From: VXRJ01 sp965246995 | GTDB taxonomy: Bacteria > Acidobacteriota > Vicinamibacteria > Vicinamibacterales > UBA8438 | Reading direction: 5' to 3' | DNA: 64,000 nt | Assembly: GCA_965246995.1 (NCBI GenBank) | Contig: OZ252008.1 | Coordinates: forward strand, 1,674,001-1,738,000 | Shown: positions 51,347 through 58,818 of the stretch, piece by piece | Layout: the number at the start of each line of letters is the position of its first letter | Position numbering within the stretch: position 1 is the stretch's first letter | Made by a program: the position numbers and the translations under genes | Notes under the pieces: model-generated | The model's input: only the letters and a program-made list of their open reading frames with translations | Database searches by the model: none | Told to the model about the DNA's origin: nothing

Positions 51347-52038
51347 CGCAGCGGAAAATCCAGTACTGGGTGATCCCGCCACAGGCCGATGCCGAGTTCG
51401 TGGCGAACATGGAACAGGTCCTGGACCTGTATCAGAAACCCTACGATCCGGATTGTCCCGTCGTGTGCATGGACGAGCAGCCGGTGCAGTTGGTCAAGGA
51501 AACCCGCGCGCCGATGGCGGCCACGAAGAACCGTCCGCGGCGTGTCGACTACGAGTACGAACGGGCCGGCACGGCCTCGGTCTTCCTGTTCAGCGAACCG
51601 CTGGCGGGTTGGCGGCAGGCGACGGCCCGGGCCCGGCGTACGAAGGCGGACTGGGCGGTGGAGGTCGCCGGCCTGTTGGAAGGACGCTACGCCGACTGTG
51701 AGAAGATCGCCTTGGTGTGCGACAACCTCAACACGCACACGAAGGGCGCCTTCTACGCAGTGTTCGAGCCGACCCGGGCGCGGCAATTGGTTCGACGCAT
51801 CGACTTCTACTACACGCCGAAACACGGGAGCTGGCTGAACATCGCGGAGAACGAACTCAGTTCCCTGACGCGCCAATGCGTGCGCGGGCGCCGCATCGGC
51901 GACCTCGGCACGCTGCACGACGAGGTGTCGGCGTGGTCCACCGACGTCAACCGCACGCAACGCGGTGTCGACTGGCAGATGAAGGTCGACGATGCGCGCT
52001 GCAAACTCAAGTCCGTATATCCGAATATTATAAGGTGA
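51343..52038 (+). CDS. IS630 transposase, DDE catalytic ORF
   Basis: A 231-residue DDE_3 domain. Catalytic residues are in VVCMDEQPVQ (first Asp), LVCDNLNTHT (second Asp) and GSWLNIAENELSSL (Glu). All three are present. An ATG at 51343 overlaps the upstream stop, so the domain is made either by coupling or by a -1 frameshift on the A7 run. Confidence 0.88.
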   Translation: MTQRKIQYWVIPPQADAEFVANMEQVLDLYQKPYDPDCPVVCMDEQPVQLVKETRAPMAATKNRPRRVDYEYERAGTASVFLFSEPLAGWRQATARARRTKADWAVEVAGLLEGRYADCEKIALVCDNLNTHTKGAFYAVFEPTRARQLVRRIDFYYTPKHGSWLNIAENELSSLTRQCVRGRRIGDLGTLHDEVSAWSTDVNRTQRGVDWQMKVDDARCKLKSVYPNIIR

Positions 52039-52049
52039 CGGACCACTAG

Positions 52050-52206
52050 GAGCCCGTGGTGAAACCCGCGTAGCACCGAGAGCGGTGAGGCGCCCGGCTG
52101 ACAAGGCGCGACGAGGGAGCTTATTGGCCATATTCGACCGAGGAGCAACGCCGTTCAGGCGGGATGCATCGCCGCTCGAATGTAGCGGGGGTTTCACCAC
52201 GGGCTC
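52050..52206 (+). repeat. Miniature inverted-repeat element, full copy C (157 bp)
   Basis: Starts GAGCCCGTGGTGAAACCC and ends with its exact inverse. CTAG is present on both sides (52046-52049 and 52207-52210), a 4-bp duplication. That target includes the TA junction of the IS630 element, so this copy arrived after IS630. It has no coding capacity of its own. Confidence 0.92.
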
Positions 52207-52210
52207 CTAG

Positions 52211-52334
52211 ACTGGAGCCCCGCTCGGACGATGGCGTCGTCGCCTGGAACCTGCTGGACGACCAGATCGAGACGGAAGCGATCTACCCGATCCTGCGGAC
52301 GCCGTCGGCTACGCCGCCGCCGCAGAGAGACTAG
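52211..52334 (+). pseudogene. M14 zinc-carboxypeptidase C-terminal fragment
   Basis: Reads LEPRSDDGVVAWNLLDDQIE then YPILRTPSATPPPQRD and stops. This resembles the end of exported M14 carboxypeptidases (DDG-x-x-x-WN-x-LD, YPI-x-R). The catalytic part is missing. Without the two insertions it would sit directly after the bacilliredoxin pseudogene. Confidence 0.55.
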
Positions 52335-52367
52335 CGTCCCAACTACGGGTGTAGTACTTTGTAACAC

Positions 52368-52583
52368 ATGGCAACCCTGACCATTCGCATCGACGACAGA
52401 TTGGATACGGAATTGCGCGAGGTGGCGGCGCGAACCGGCACCGGCAAGAGCGCCTTCGTGCGAGAAGCCGTTCGCCGCCAGTTGGCGATCGCGCGGCTCG
52501 AACAATTGAGGCGCCGGGTCGCGCCGTTCGCCGAAGCCCATGGCTGGTTGACCGATGGCGATGTCTTCGACGAAGTCTCGTGA
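52368..52583 (+). CDS. Ribbon-helix-helix (CopG-like) antitoxin
   Basis: A 71-residue protein: TLTIRIDDRLDTELREVAARTGTGKSAFVREAV is the ribbon strand plus two helices of a RHH repressor. It overlaps the PIN gene by 4 bp, and the locus is organised as a toxin-antitoxin operon. The C-terminal part (LRRRVAPFAEAHGWLTDGDVF) should contact the toxin. Confidence 0.88.
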   Translation: MATLTIRIDDRLDTELREVAARTGTGKSAFVREAVRRQLAIARLEQLRRRVAPFAEAHGWLTDGDVFDEVS

Positions 52584-52954
52584 GGATACTGCTGGACACT
52601 AATGTCCTGGTCGCCGCCTTCGCGACCCGCGGGTTCTGTCTTGACATCCTGCAGCTTGTGCTCGCCGAGCACCGGCTCCTCGTCGGCGAAACGGTTCTCG
52701 AAGAACTCGACCGGACTCTCGCCGACAAGCTCCACATGCCGGCCGCACGTATCGAGGAGGTCGTCACATTCATTCGGGAGCATTCGGATGTCGTCGTCGG
52801 GGAAGCTGACGTCTTGGTGACCGGCGACAAGGACCTCCTCGACGCCCGATCGTCGGAAGCCGTACGTATCGTGACTCCAAGAGGTTTGTGGGAGATGCTC
52901 CGGGCAGGTCACGACCCTGATGATGGCGTCGAGGCCCAGGAGTCTGATCCGTAG
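52580..52954 (+). CDS. PIN-domain toxin with an internal deletion
   Basis: A 124-residue protein, LLDTNVLVAAFATRGF at the start (first Asp) and ETVLEELDRTLADKL (Glu). Homologues normally continue with about 25 residues containing RDPDD-x-x-VLA before the next strand. Here EHSDVVVGEADVLVTGDKDLLDA runs straight through, so the third catalytic Asp helix is missing. The fold core is probably damaged and the toxin inactive. The frame is otherwise open. Confidence 0.72.
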   Translation: MRILLDTNVLVAAFATRGFCLDILQLVLAEHRLLVGETVLEELDRTLADKLHMPAARIEEVVTFIREHSDVVVGEADVLVTGDKDLLDARSSEAVRIVTPRGLWEMLRAGHDPDDGVEAQESDP

Positions 52955-53055
52955 GACCCATTGTGGATCGCTTGCGTCGCGTCTGAAGAGTATGATGCGA
53001 GGGGCTCTTGGAGAGCTCCCGGCGAAGGCAAGCAAGGACCGTGAGGAGGAACCCG

Positions 53056-54369
53056 ATGAGCGGCACACAACCGAGCCGGCGGCGGTTTCTGCAGAAGGGC
53101 GCGGCGGCGGTCGGCCTCGTCGCCTCGGCCCCGGCCCTGGAGCTGGCCGGCGGTTCGGCCACGGTGGCGGCGCAGGGCCCGGTGGTCGTCGACCACAACG
53201 CCATCGAGAGCGTGCTCTACGGCCAGCGCTCGCGGTTCGTCACCACCACGCGCGAGATCGAGGGACGGAGCCACAGCGAGACCCCGCGCATCCGGCCCAA
53301 CCCGCAGCGGCCGAGCGCCCGCACCCCGCTGGCCGAGCTGACCGGCACCATCACCCCTACGTCGCTGCACTTCACGACGCAGCACTACTACGGCATTCCG
53401 GACATCAATCCGGCCGAGCACACCCTGATGGTCGAGGGGATGATCGACCGGCCGCTGGTGTTCACGATGGACGAGCTGCGCCGGATGCCGTTCGTCTCTC
53501 GCGTCCACTTCCTGGAGTGCGTCGGCAACCGGCCGAACCCCCGGGGGGCGACGGTGACGGCGACGCACGGCCGCATGGCGTGCAGCGAGTGGACCGGGGT
53601 ACCGCTGTCGGTCCTGCTCGACGAGGTCGGCGTGCGCGACGGCGCGTCGTGGATCATCGCGGAGGCCGCCGACGGTGGGCGGCACACCAAGAGCGTCCCC
53701 CTCGCCAAGGCGCTCGACGACGTGATCGTCGCCTACGGACAGAACGGCGAGCCGGTGCGGCCCGACCACGGCTTCCCGCTGCGGCTACTCGTGCCGGGGT
53801 TCGAGGGCATCTACAACGTGAAGTGGCTCAAGCGCATCAAGATCGTCGACCAGCCCTACCTGTCGTTCCAGGAGCATTCGCGCTTCCTGACCCCGGACCC
53901 GAAGACGCAGCGGGACAGCTACGACTTCGGGCCGAACTCGGTCATCACCCAGCCGTCGGGCTCCCAGGAGCTGTCCGCGCACGGCGCCTGCGTCATCAGC
54001 GGGCTGGCGTGGTCGGGCAGCGGCAAGGTCACTCGGGTCGAGGTGTCGACCGACGGCGGTGCGACCTACCAGGAGGCGGAGCTGGTCGGCCCGGTGCAGT
54101 CGAAGGCCCACACCCGCTTCTGCCTGCCCTGGCGCTGGAACGGCGACGAGGCGGTGCTGCAGTCGCGGTGCCTCGACGAGCGGGGCCAGCTCCAGCCGAC
54201 CGAAGCCGAGTACGCGAGCTACTGGGGTCTCACGCGGGCGCAGTTGTACGGGACGATCCAGAGCCAGCTCGGCCACTGCAACTGGATTCAGCCGTGGAAG
54301 GTAGGTTCCGATGGCAAGGTCACGAACGGGCTGGCGCCGACCGACGTGGTGGTCGACGTGCACGGGTAG
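53056..54369 (+). CDS. Sulfite dehydrogenase-type molybdopterin protein (SoxC/SorA-like)
   Basis: A 437-residue exported enzyme with Tat signal RRRFLQKGAAAVG. The molybdenum-ligating Cys is in HFLECVGNRPNP (about residue 155), followed by TGVPLSVLLDEVGV and DHGFPLRLLVPGFEG, the oxidoreductase molybdopterin domain. The C-terminal Mo-co dimerisation domain follows (VTRVEVSTDGGATYQEAEL, WRWNGDEAVLQSRCLDE). It oxidises sulfite or protein-bound sulfane sulfur. A cytochrome gene follows 4 bp later, the SoxCD/SorAB arrangement; no other sox genes are in view. Confidence 0.87.
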   Translation: MSGTQPSRRRFLQKGAAAVGLVASAPALELAGGSATVAAQGPVVVDHNAIESVLYGQRSRFVTTTREIEGRSHSETPRIRPNPQRPSARTPLAELTGTITPTSLHFTTQHYYGIPDINPAEHTLMVEGMIDRPLVFTMDELRRMPFVSRVHFLECVGNRPNPRGATVTATHGRMACSEWTGVPLSVLLDEVGVRDGASWIIAEAADGGRHTKSVPLAKALDDVIVAYGQNGEPVRPDHGFPLRLLVPGFEGIYNVKWLKRIKIVDQPYLSFQEHSRFLTPDPKTQRDSYDFGPNSVITQPSGSQELSAHGACVISGLAWSGSGKVTRVEVSTDGGATYQEAELVGPVQSKAHTRFCLPWRWNGDEAVLQSRCLDERGQLQPTEAEYASYWGLTRAQLYGTIQSQLGHCNWIQPWKVGSDGKVTNGLAPTDVVVDVHG

Positions 54370-54373
54370 CGGG

Positions 54374-54943
54374 ATGCGCAGGGCGCGCCTGTGCGTCGCG
54401 GGCGCGCTCGTCGCGGCCGTCCTGTTCGGTGGGGCGGCTCACGCTCAGCAGGAGGCGTCTTCCTCCGGGCTCGGCCGTCCTCCCACCGCGGCCGAGAGGA
54501 GCGTCCCCATCGTCGGGCCGGACGGCGCGGACCTCCCCGAGGGGAGCGGCAACGCGGCCGAGGGCGCGATGGTGTTCGCGCGCCGGGGCTGCTCCACCTG
54601 CCACGGTCCGACCGGGGAGGAGGGCCCCGCCATCTCCCTGGTGGGCGGCGACGTCACCACCCGCACCAACTACTGGCCGATTCGGCACTGGCCGTTCGCG
54701 CCGAGCATCTGGGACTACATCCGCCGCGTCATGCCCTACGACCGCCCGGGCATCCTCACCGACGGCGAGGCCTACGCGGTGACCGCGTACCTCCTCTATC
54801 GGAACGACATCATCTCCGAGGAGGCCGTCATGGATGCGCAGTCCCTGCCGCAGGTCCGGATGCCGCGCCGCGACGACTACGTGATGCCCGGCACCTGGAC
54901 GCCAGAGACGCGGCGCGGGTTCCCCATCGAGCCGGATCGGTGA
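54374..54943 (+). CDS. Cytochrome c subunit of the sulfite dehydrogenase (SoxD/SorB-like)
   Basis: A 189-residue exported protein. Signal peptide MRRARLCVAGALVAAVLFGG. The single haem site is CSTCH near residue 73, in GAMVFARRGCSTCHGPTGEEG. A Met ligand is likely in RRVMPYDRPG. TDGEAYAVTAYLLYRNDII is the usual C-terminal helix. It lies 4 bp after the molybdoprotein and would take its electrons. Confidence 0.87.
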   Translation: MRRARLCVAGALVAAVLFGGAAHAQQEASSSGLGRPPTAAERSVPIVGPDGADLPEGSGNAAEGAMVFARRGCSTCHGPTGEEGPAISLVGGDVTTRTNYWPIRHWPFAPSIWDYIRRVMPYDRPGILTDGEAYAVTAYLLYRNDIISEEAVMDAQSLPQVRMPRRDDYVMPGTWTPETRRGFPIEPDR

Positions 54944-55007
54944 CACCAGCCCGTGGCCGATCCCGTTCTTGACACCCATCTGTGCAGGTGCGATGCTGCT
55001 GCGAGAC

Positions 55008-55271
55008 ATGGAAACCGTGAACGCTCTGGAACTCCGACAATCCCTCGGCAAGGTGCTCGACCAGCTCGAACGCGGTGGGGAGCCCATTCTCGTGTGCCGT
55101 CGACGGACCCCCGCAGCGGCCTTGGTGAGTCTTAAGGACTACCGGGAACGCTTCCTCGACCGGGAGGCCGACGATCGACGACGAGAAGTCGTGGCCCGGC
55201 TGCGGCAACTCCAGTTCGAGTCGCCGGCCGCCGGAACGACGCTCGACGTGCTGAGAAACCTGCGCTCGTGA
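55008..55271 (+). CDS. Phd/YefM-type antitoxin
   Basis: An 87-residue protein starting METVNALELRQSLGKVLDQLERGGEPILVC, the Phd/YefM N-terminal fold that both binds DNA and caps the toxin. The tail VVARLRQLQFESPAAGTTLD is charged. It overlaps the PIN gene by 4 bp. ATG 55008 is chosen; the preceding MLLRD is less likely. Confidence 0.83.
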   Translation: METVNALELRQSLGKVLDQLERGGEPILVCRRRTPAAALVSLKDYRERFLDREADDRRREVVARLRQLQFESPAAGTTLDVLRNLRS

Positions 55272-55678
55272 TCGTGGTCGATGCGTCGGTTGCGATCAAG
55301 TGGTTCGTGACAGGGGAACCGCTTGTCGACGAAGCCGCGCAGGTGCTCGACGAGATTGGGCGCGACCCCGCGCCATATGGCGTCCCGGATCTTTTCATGA
55401 ATGAACTGCTGGCGGTGCTGTGCCGCCTGCCCGGAAGTCAACCGGCCAAGGTGCGGGAAGCCCTGTCGCTTGTGGAGGCGCTGGGCATGGCCCGCGTCGG
55501 AAACGGGCACGAACTGCTCGCGCTTGCAGCCGACTTCGCCGGCCAGTGGAGGCTGTCGGGTTACGACGCCGTGTACGTGGCCCTCGCCGCACTGTCGGAC
55601 GGCGTGTGGCTCACCGCCGATGCCCGGGCTGCGCAGCGGATCACCAACTCCAGCCTCGTGCATGTGCTTGGGTCGTAG
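55268..55678 (+). CDS. VapC-family PIN toxin
   Basis: A 136-residue PIN nuclease starting with GTG. IVVDASVAIKWF holds the first Asp, VPDLFMNELLAVL the Glu, LSGYDAVYVALAAL the third Asp and WLTADARAAQRI the last. All four positions are intact. It pairs with the Phd-type antitoxin upstream. Confidence 0.88.
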   Translation: MIVVDASVAIKWFVTGEPLVDEAAQVLDEIGRDPAPYGVPDLFMNELLAVLCRLPGSQPAKVREALSLVEALGMARVGNGHELLALAADFAGQWRLSGYDAVYVALAALSDGVWLTADARAAQRITNSSLVHVLGS

Positions 55679-55679
55679 G

Positions 55680-55701
55680 CGATTCGGCACTGGCCGTTCG
55701 C
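55680..55701 (+). repeat. 22-bp duplicate of the soxD-like gene
   Basis: The 22 bases beginning CGATTCGGCACTGG are identical to 54678-54699, within the cytochrome gene. They begin 2 bp after the vapC stop. Confidence 0.7.
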
Positions 55702-55716
55702 CGAAGAGGGGAGTGC

Positions 55717-55766
55717 AAATAAGCGTCATAGTTGCTGATTATCATGTAAATAAGCGATACTGACGC
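55717..55766 (+). promoter_or_regulatory. Direct and inverted repeats upstream of the DUF4143 ATPase
   Basis: AAATAAGCG occurs at 55717-55725 and 55748-55756. GCGTCA at 55723-55728 is inverted as TGACGC at 55761-55766. The region is AT-rich and ends 4 bp before the ATG, so it is probably the promoter and operator. Confidence 0.55.
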
Positions 55767-55770
55767 TGAT

Positions 55771-56913
55771 ATGTACCACCGCGTCCTGGATCTGCAGGCT
55801 CTCGTCCGAGACCGTTCGGTCTTTCTGCTCGGCCCCCGCCAGACCGGCAAGAGCACCCTCGTGCGCCGCACGTTCCCCGACGCGGCGATCTACGACCTGC
55901 TCGAAGCCGACACGTTCCGGCAACTGAACAGCCGTCCCGAGCTCCTGCGGCAGACCCTGGACCCGCGCCGCGAGATCGTGGTAGTCGATGAAATCCAGAA
56001 GTGCCCGTCGCTCCTGGACGAGATTCATCTCCTGATCGAGCGGAACCGGTCGCTCCGGTTCGTGCTGACCGGCAGCAGTGCGCGCAAGCTCAAGCGGGGC
56101 GGCGCCAACCTGCTTGCCGGCCGTGCGCGCGTGGCGCGGCTGCACCCGCTCGTGTCACCGGAAGTCGGGGACGACCGGCTCCTGGATCGCGTGAACCGCG
56201 GCGGCCTGCCGGCGTTTCTCGATTCGCCGGCGCCGCGGGACGATCTCCGAGCGTACGTGGGGACGTACTTGAAGGAGGAGGTACAGGCCGAAGGGCTGAC
56301 CCGCTCGATCGGCAACTTCGGCCGCTTTCTCGACGTGGCGGGCCTGACCAACGGCGAGCCGGTCAACTTCGCGAAGGTCGCGTCGGATACGGGACTGGCC
56401 CCGAGCACGGTACGCGAGCACTACCGGATTCTCGAGGACACCCTCGTCGGCGATCAGCTTCCCGCGTTTCGCGGGACCCGCACCCGACAGCCGGTGGCGA
56501 CGGCCAAGTTCTACTTCTTCGACGTCGGCGTCGCCAATACCCTGCGCCGCACCGGTGTCATCGAGCCGGGATCGGACGCCTACGGCCGCGCGCTGGAGCA
56601 TCTCCTCTTCCTGGAGGTGCGAAGCTGGCTCGACTATCGCGGCCGCGATGACCCCCTGACCTATTGGCGCAGCCGGTCGCAGTTCGAAGTCGACCTCGTC
56701 ATCGGCGATGCGGTTGCCATCAAGGTCAAGGCGAAGTCACGGGTTTCGGTTCGGGACTACAAGGGTCTGCTCGCTCTAGCCGAGGAGATCCCCCTCGAGC
56801 GGAAGCTGGTGGTCTGCCACGAGCCTCGTCCCCGGCGGGACGACCAGGGGGTCGAGATCGTGCCGGTACAGCGCTTCCTGCAAGAGTTGTGGGATGGCGC
56901 CATCCTCAGCTGA
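55771..56913 (+). CDS. AAA ATPase with C-terminal DUF4143 domain
   Basis: A 380-residue protein. Walker A is GPRQTGKS at residues 21-28; Walker B is EIVVVDEIQ near 68-76; sensor region FVLTGSSARKL follows. The C-terminal DUF4143 domain carries RALEHLLFLEVRSWLDY and SQFEVDLVIGDAVAIKVKAKS. In most relatives the last segment is AIEVKA, so here the nuclease-like Glu is Lys (K318). This suggests loss of any PD-(D/E)XK activity. The role of AAA_14/DUF4143 proteins is not established; many behave as accessory, mobile genes. Confidence 0.85.
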   Translation: MYHRVLDLQALVRDRSVFLLGPRQTGKSTLVRRTFPDAAIYDLLEADTFRQLNSRPELLRQTLDPRREIVVVDEIQKCPSLLDEIHLLIERNRSLRFVLTGSSARKLKRGGANLLAGRARVARLHPLVSPEVGDDRLLDRVNRGGLPAFLDSPAPRDDLRAYVGTYLKEEVQAEGLTRSIGNFGRFLDVAGLTNGEPVNFAKVASDTGLAPSTVREHYRILEDTLVGDQLPAFRGTRTRQPVATAKFYFFDVGVANTLRRTGVIEPGSDAYGRALEHLLFLEVRSWLDYRGRDDPLTYWRSRSQFEVDLVIGDAVAIKVKAKSRVSVRDYKGLLALAEEIPLERKLVVCHEPRPRRDDQGVEIVPVQRFLQELWDGAILS

Positions 56914-56972
56914 TCAGGCGGCGCGCATTCCCAAGGGAATTTGAGCTCGAGGGATCCGTCGTGGAAGTCTGA
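56914..56972 (+). pseudogene. VapB antitoxin fragment
   Basis: The DNA CAGGCGGCGCGCATTCCC and the following EFELEGSVVEV match VapB (QAVRIPRDFELDG at 28639-28911), with one inserted base. It lies after the DUF4143 gene and has no toxin. Confidence 0.55.
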
Positions 56973-57015
56973 ACGTGGCGCACCGAACTACGGCTGCGCT
57001 GCGAATAAGGAAGAG

Positions 57016-57582
57016 ATGCGAGGTCTGATTCTCGTGGCGGTCGGCGCCGCCTCTCTTGCCGCCGGCGGTTTCATCGCGCTGAGATGCGCCCACGTGGAAC
57101 GCGCGCGGTCGGGCCGGGTCACCGTGCCGACAGTCATCGCCGCCTTGGTCGCCTACCTTGGGCCGAGCGTCTGTTCGCTGCTGGCGTCGTGGTGGTCGGC
57201 CTGGCTGCTTCCGCTTCCGCGCGGGCTGGCCTACCCGCTCGGCGGCGCGTTGCTGGTGGTGGGCCTGGTCGGGTACAACGCGGCCCGGCGCGAGTTTCAC
57301 TCGTTGCGGCGCAACTGGGGGATGAGAACCGACCGGCTGATCACCACCGGCCCGTACGCGTACAGCCGCAATCCTCAGTTGATGACGTGGGGGCTGGTGC
57401 TGCTCGGTGCGGCGGTCGCGGGCCGCTCCGGCGCCGCGCTGGCGCTGACCCCGATCTACTGGGTGGGGTGCGTGTTCGCGATCCGGGCGGAAGAGCAGGC
57501 GCTGGAACGGGTGTTCGGCGAGGAGTACCGCAGGTATCGCGCGGCCGTGCCCCGATACATGCGGCTGCCACGCTTCCGATGA
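57016..57582 (+). CDS. Isoprenylcysteine carboxyl methyltransferase-family membrane protein
   Basis: A 188-residue polytopic protein with about five helices, start at ATG 57016 (AAGGAAG upstream). The C-terminal SAM-binding region reads GMRTDRLITTGPYAYSRNPQLM and RAEEQALERVFGEEYRRY (the E-E-x-x-L and E-Y-x-x-Y pattern), the ICMT/PEMT signature. It methylates an unknown small molecule or lipid. Confidence 0.85.
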   Translation: MRGLILVAVGAASLAAGGFIALRCAHVERARSGRVTVPTVIAALVAYLGPSVCSLLASWWSAWLLPLPRGLAYPLGGALLVVGLVGYNAARREFHSLRRNWGMRTDRLITTGPYAYSRNPQLMTWGLVLLGAAVAGRSGAALALTPIYWVGCVFAIRAEEQALERVFGEEYRRYRAAVPRYMRLPRFR

Positions 57583-57721
57583 AGGCGGAGAATGATTCCG
57601 CATGGCGACTCCTTCGAGAGCGCCCGAAAGTCCAACATTCTATGGTCCGGCAGCAGGGGAAGCGTACCGGCGACCGTTTCGAACGCAATCGTTCCCCGGC
57701 CGCCGGCTTTTCAAGGCATGG

Positions 57722-57735
57722 TATGGTTTTCCATA
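57722..57735 (+). promoter_or_regulatory. Inverted repeat just upstream of the RHH antitoxin
   Basis: TATGG TTTT CCATA directly precedes ATG 57737. It may be the operator bound by the RHH protein. Confidence 0.4.
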
Positions 57736-57736
57736 T

Positions 57737-57976
57737 ATGAAGACCACCCTCAACATCGACGATTCCGTGATGCAGCGACTACGTGAAGAGGCCGCGCGGC
57801 GAGGGACAACGATGTCGGCTCTGGTCGAGGCGGGCCTCCGTCGCGTTCTAAGCGATCGAGTGCCTGGCGAGAATCAACCGGAGGAACTACCCCGGTTGCC
57901 CTCCTGGCACGGTGGCAAGGAGTTGGTCGACATCGCCAACCGTGAAGAACTCTATGGGGTAATGGAAGAGCACTGA
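57737..57976 (+). CDS. Ribbon-helix-helix antitoxin
   Basis: A 79-residue protein: MKTTLNIDDSVMQRLREEAARRGTTMSALVEAGLRR, a standard RHH fold, then a tail with LPSWHGGKELVDIANREELYGVME, which probably wraps the PIN toxin. It is followed after one base by the toxin gene. Confidence 0.88.
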   Translation: MKTTLNIDDSVMQRLREEAARRGTTMSALVEAGLRRVLSDRVPGENQPEELPRLPSWHGGKELVDIANREELYGVMEEH

Positions 57977-57977
57977 G

Positions 57978-58427
57978 GTGCTGGTCTTCGACACCAACGT
58001 GCTCGTGCACGCGGCCAATCAGGACTCAGCGTTACATCTCGCCTGCCGTCAACGGCTTGAGCAGGCGCGCTGCGATCCGTCGCCGGCCTTCGTGACCTGG
58101 AGCATCTGCTACGAGTTCCTCCGGGTCAGCACGCACCCTCGGGCGCTTCAGTCACCGTGGGATGCACGCGATGCGGGCCGGCTGCTCTCGACCGTGCTCG
58201 CATCACCGGGATTCGAATTGCTGGTCGCGACGCCCCGTCATGCGGCGGTTCTCGAGCAAACTTTGTCTGAACTGTCGGACCTTCGCGGCAACGTGATGCA
58301 CGACCTGCACACCGCGGTGTTGATGCGCGAACATGGCGTCAGTCGAATCTGCACCCTCGACAGCGATTTCCATCGCTTTCCGTTCTTGACCGTGGTCGAT
58401 CCGCTGGAACGGTCCCAGGTGCCGTGA
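57978..58427 (+). CDS. PIN-domain toxin
   Basis: A 149-residue PIN nuclease starting with GTG. LVFDTNVLVHAAN (first Asp), TWSICYEFLRVST (Glu), NVMHDLHTAVLMREHGV (third Asp) and CTLDSDFHRFPFL (last Asp pair) are all intact. It should be an RNase neutralised by the RHH protein directly upstream. Confidence 0.9.
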   Translation: MLVFDTNVLVHAANQDSALHLACRQRLEQARCDPSPAFVTWSICYEFLRVSTHPRALQSPWDARDAGRLLSTVLASPGFELLVATPRHAAVLEQTLSELSDLRGNVMHDLHTAVLMREHGVSRICTLDSDFHRFPFLTVVDPLERSQVP

Positions 58428-58490
58428 CACCGACGGAAATCCGTAAGAAGCTGATCGAGGTCGCGTTGCGCTTTTCGACTGTGTTGGCAG
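58424..58490 (+). pseudogene. DUF1156-type methylase, N-terminal stub
   Basis: GTG 58424 overlaps the PIN stop. It reads TPTEIRKKLIEVAL, as at the start of DUF1156 adenine-methylase-like proteins, which continue PLEAINAASAREKSIRH (family knowledge). Here the match ends after about 15 residues. Confidence 0.45.
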
Positions 58491-58818
58491 GCATCTGTTC
58501 GATCTCGTCCCGAGTGATCCGGAAGCGCACGTGGTTGCCACCCGCGTCAAGCTCGCCGCTGAACCAGAAGGCGCCGGCCAAGTACGGCGGCGGGTGCGGC
58601 CACCGCCATCTCGTACCGCGTGAGTAGGTCGCGGGTAACTCACACGCCCCCCTGATGACGACGGCACGTGTCGACGCGCTACAGTCTCGATGCGGCAGTT
58701 GGGTCGACAAGGTGCTCAAGCGTAGCGGCCCTGCGTTGGCATCCCGGCCCGAGGTCGAGATCGAACCGGGAAGCATGAACGCGGCCAGGCGGTTACTGGC
58801 CCTGGAGCGAACCGGTAG
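58491..58818. other. Remnant stretch, related to 63718-63880
   Basis: No intact gene. Plus-strand frames give LFDLVPSDPEAHVV and later LKRSGPALASRPEVEIEP followed by MNAARRLLALE. The same two pieces, diverged, recur at about 63715-63880. They look like remains of one gene family in two places. Confidence 0.45.

Larger units (their letters stand above)
50837..52046 (+). mobile_element. IS630-family insertion sequence with TA duplication
   Basis: Flanked by TA at 50835-50836 and 52047-52048. The ends are imperfect inverted repeats (GTGCTGTGCCATC... and, inverted, GTGGTCCGTCACC...). It carries two overlapping plus-strand frames. It abuts a miniature element on its right. Confidence 0.82.
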
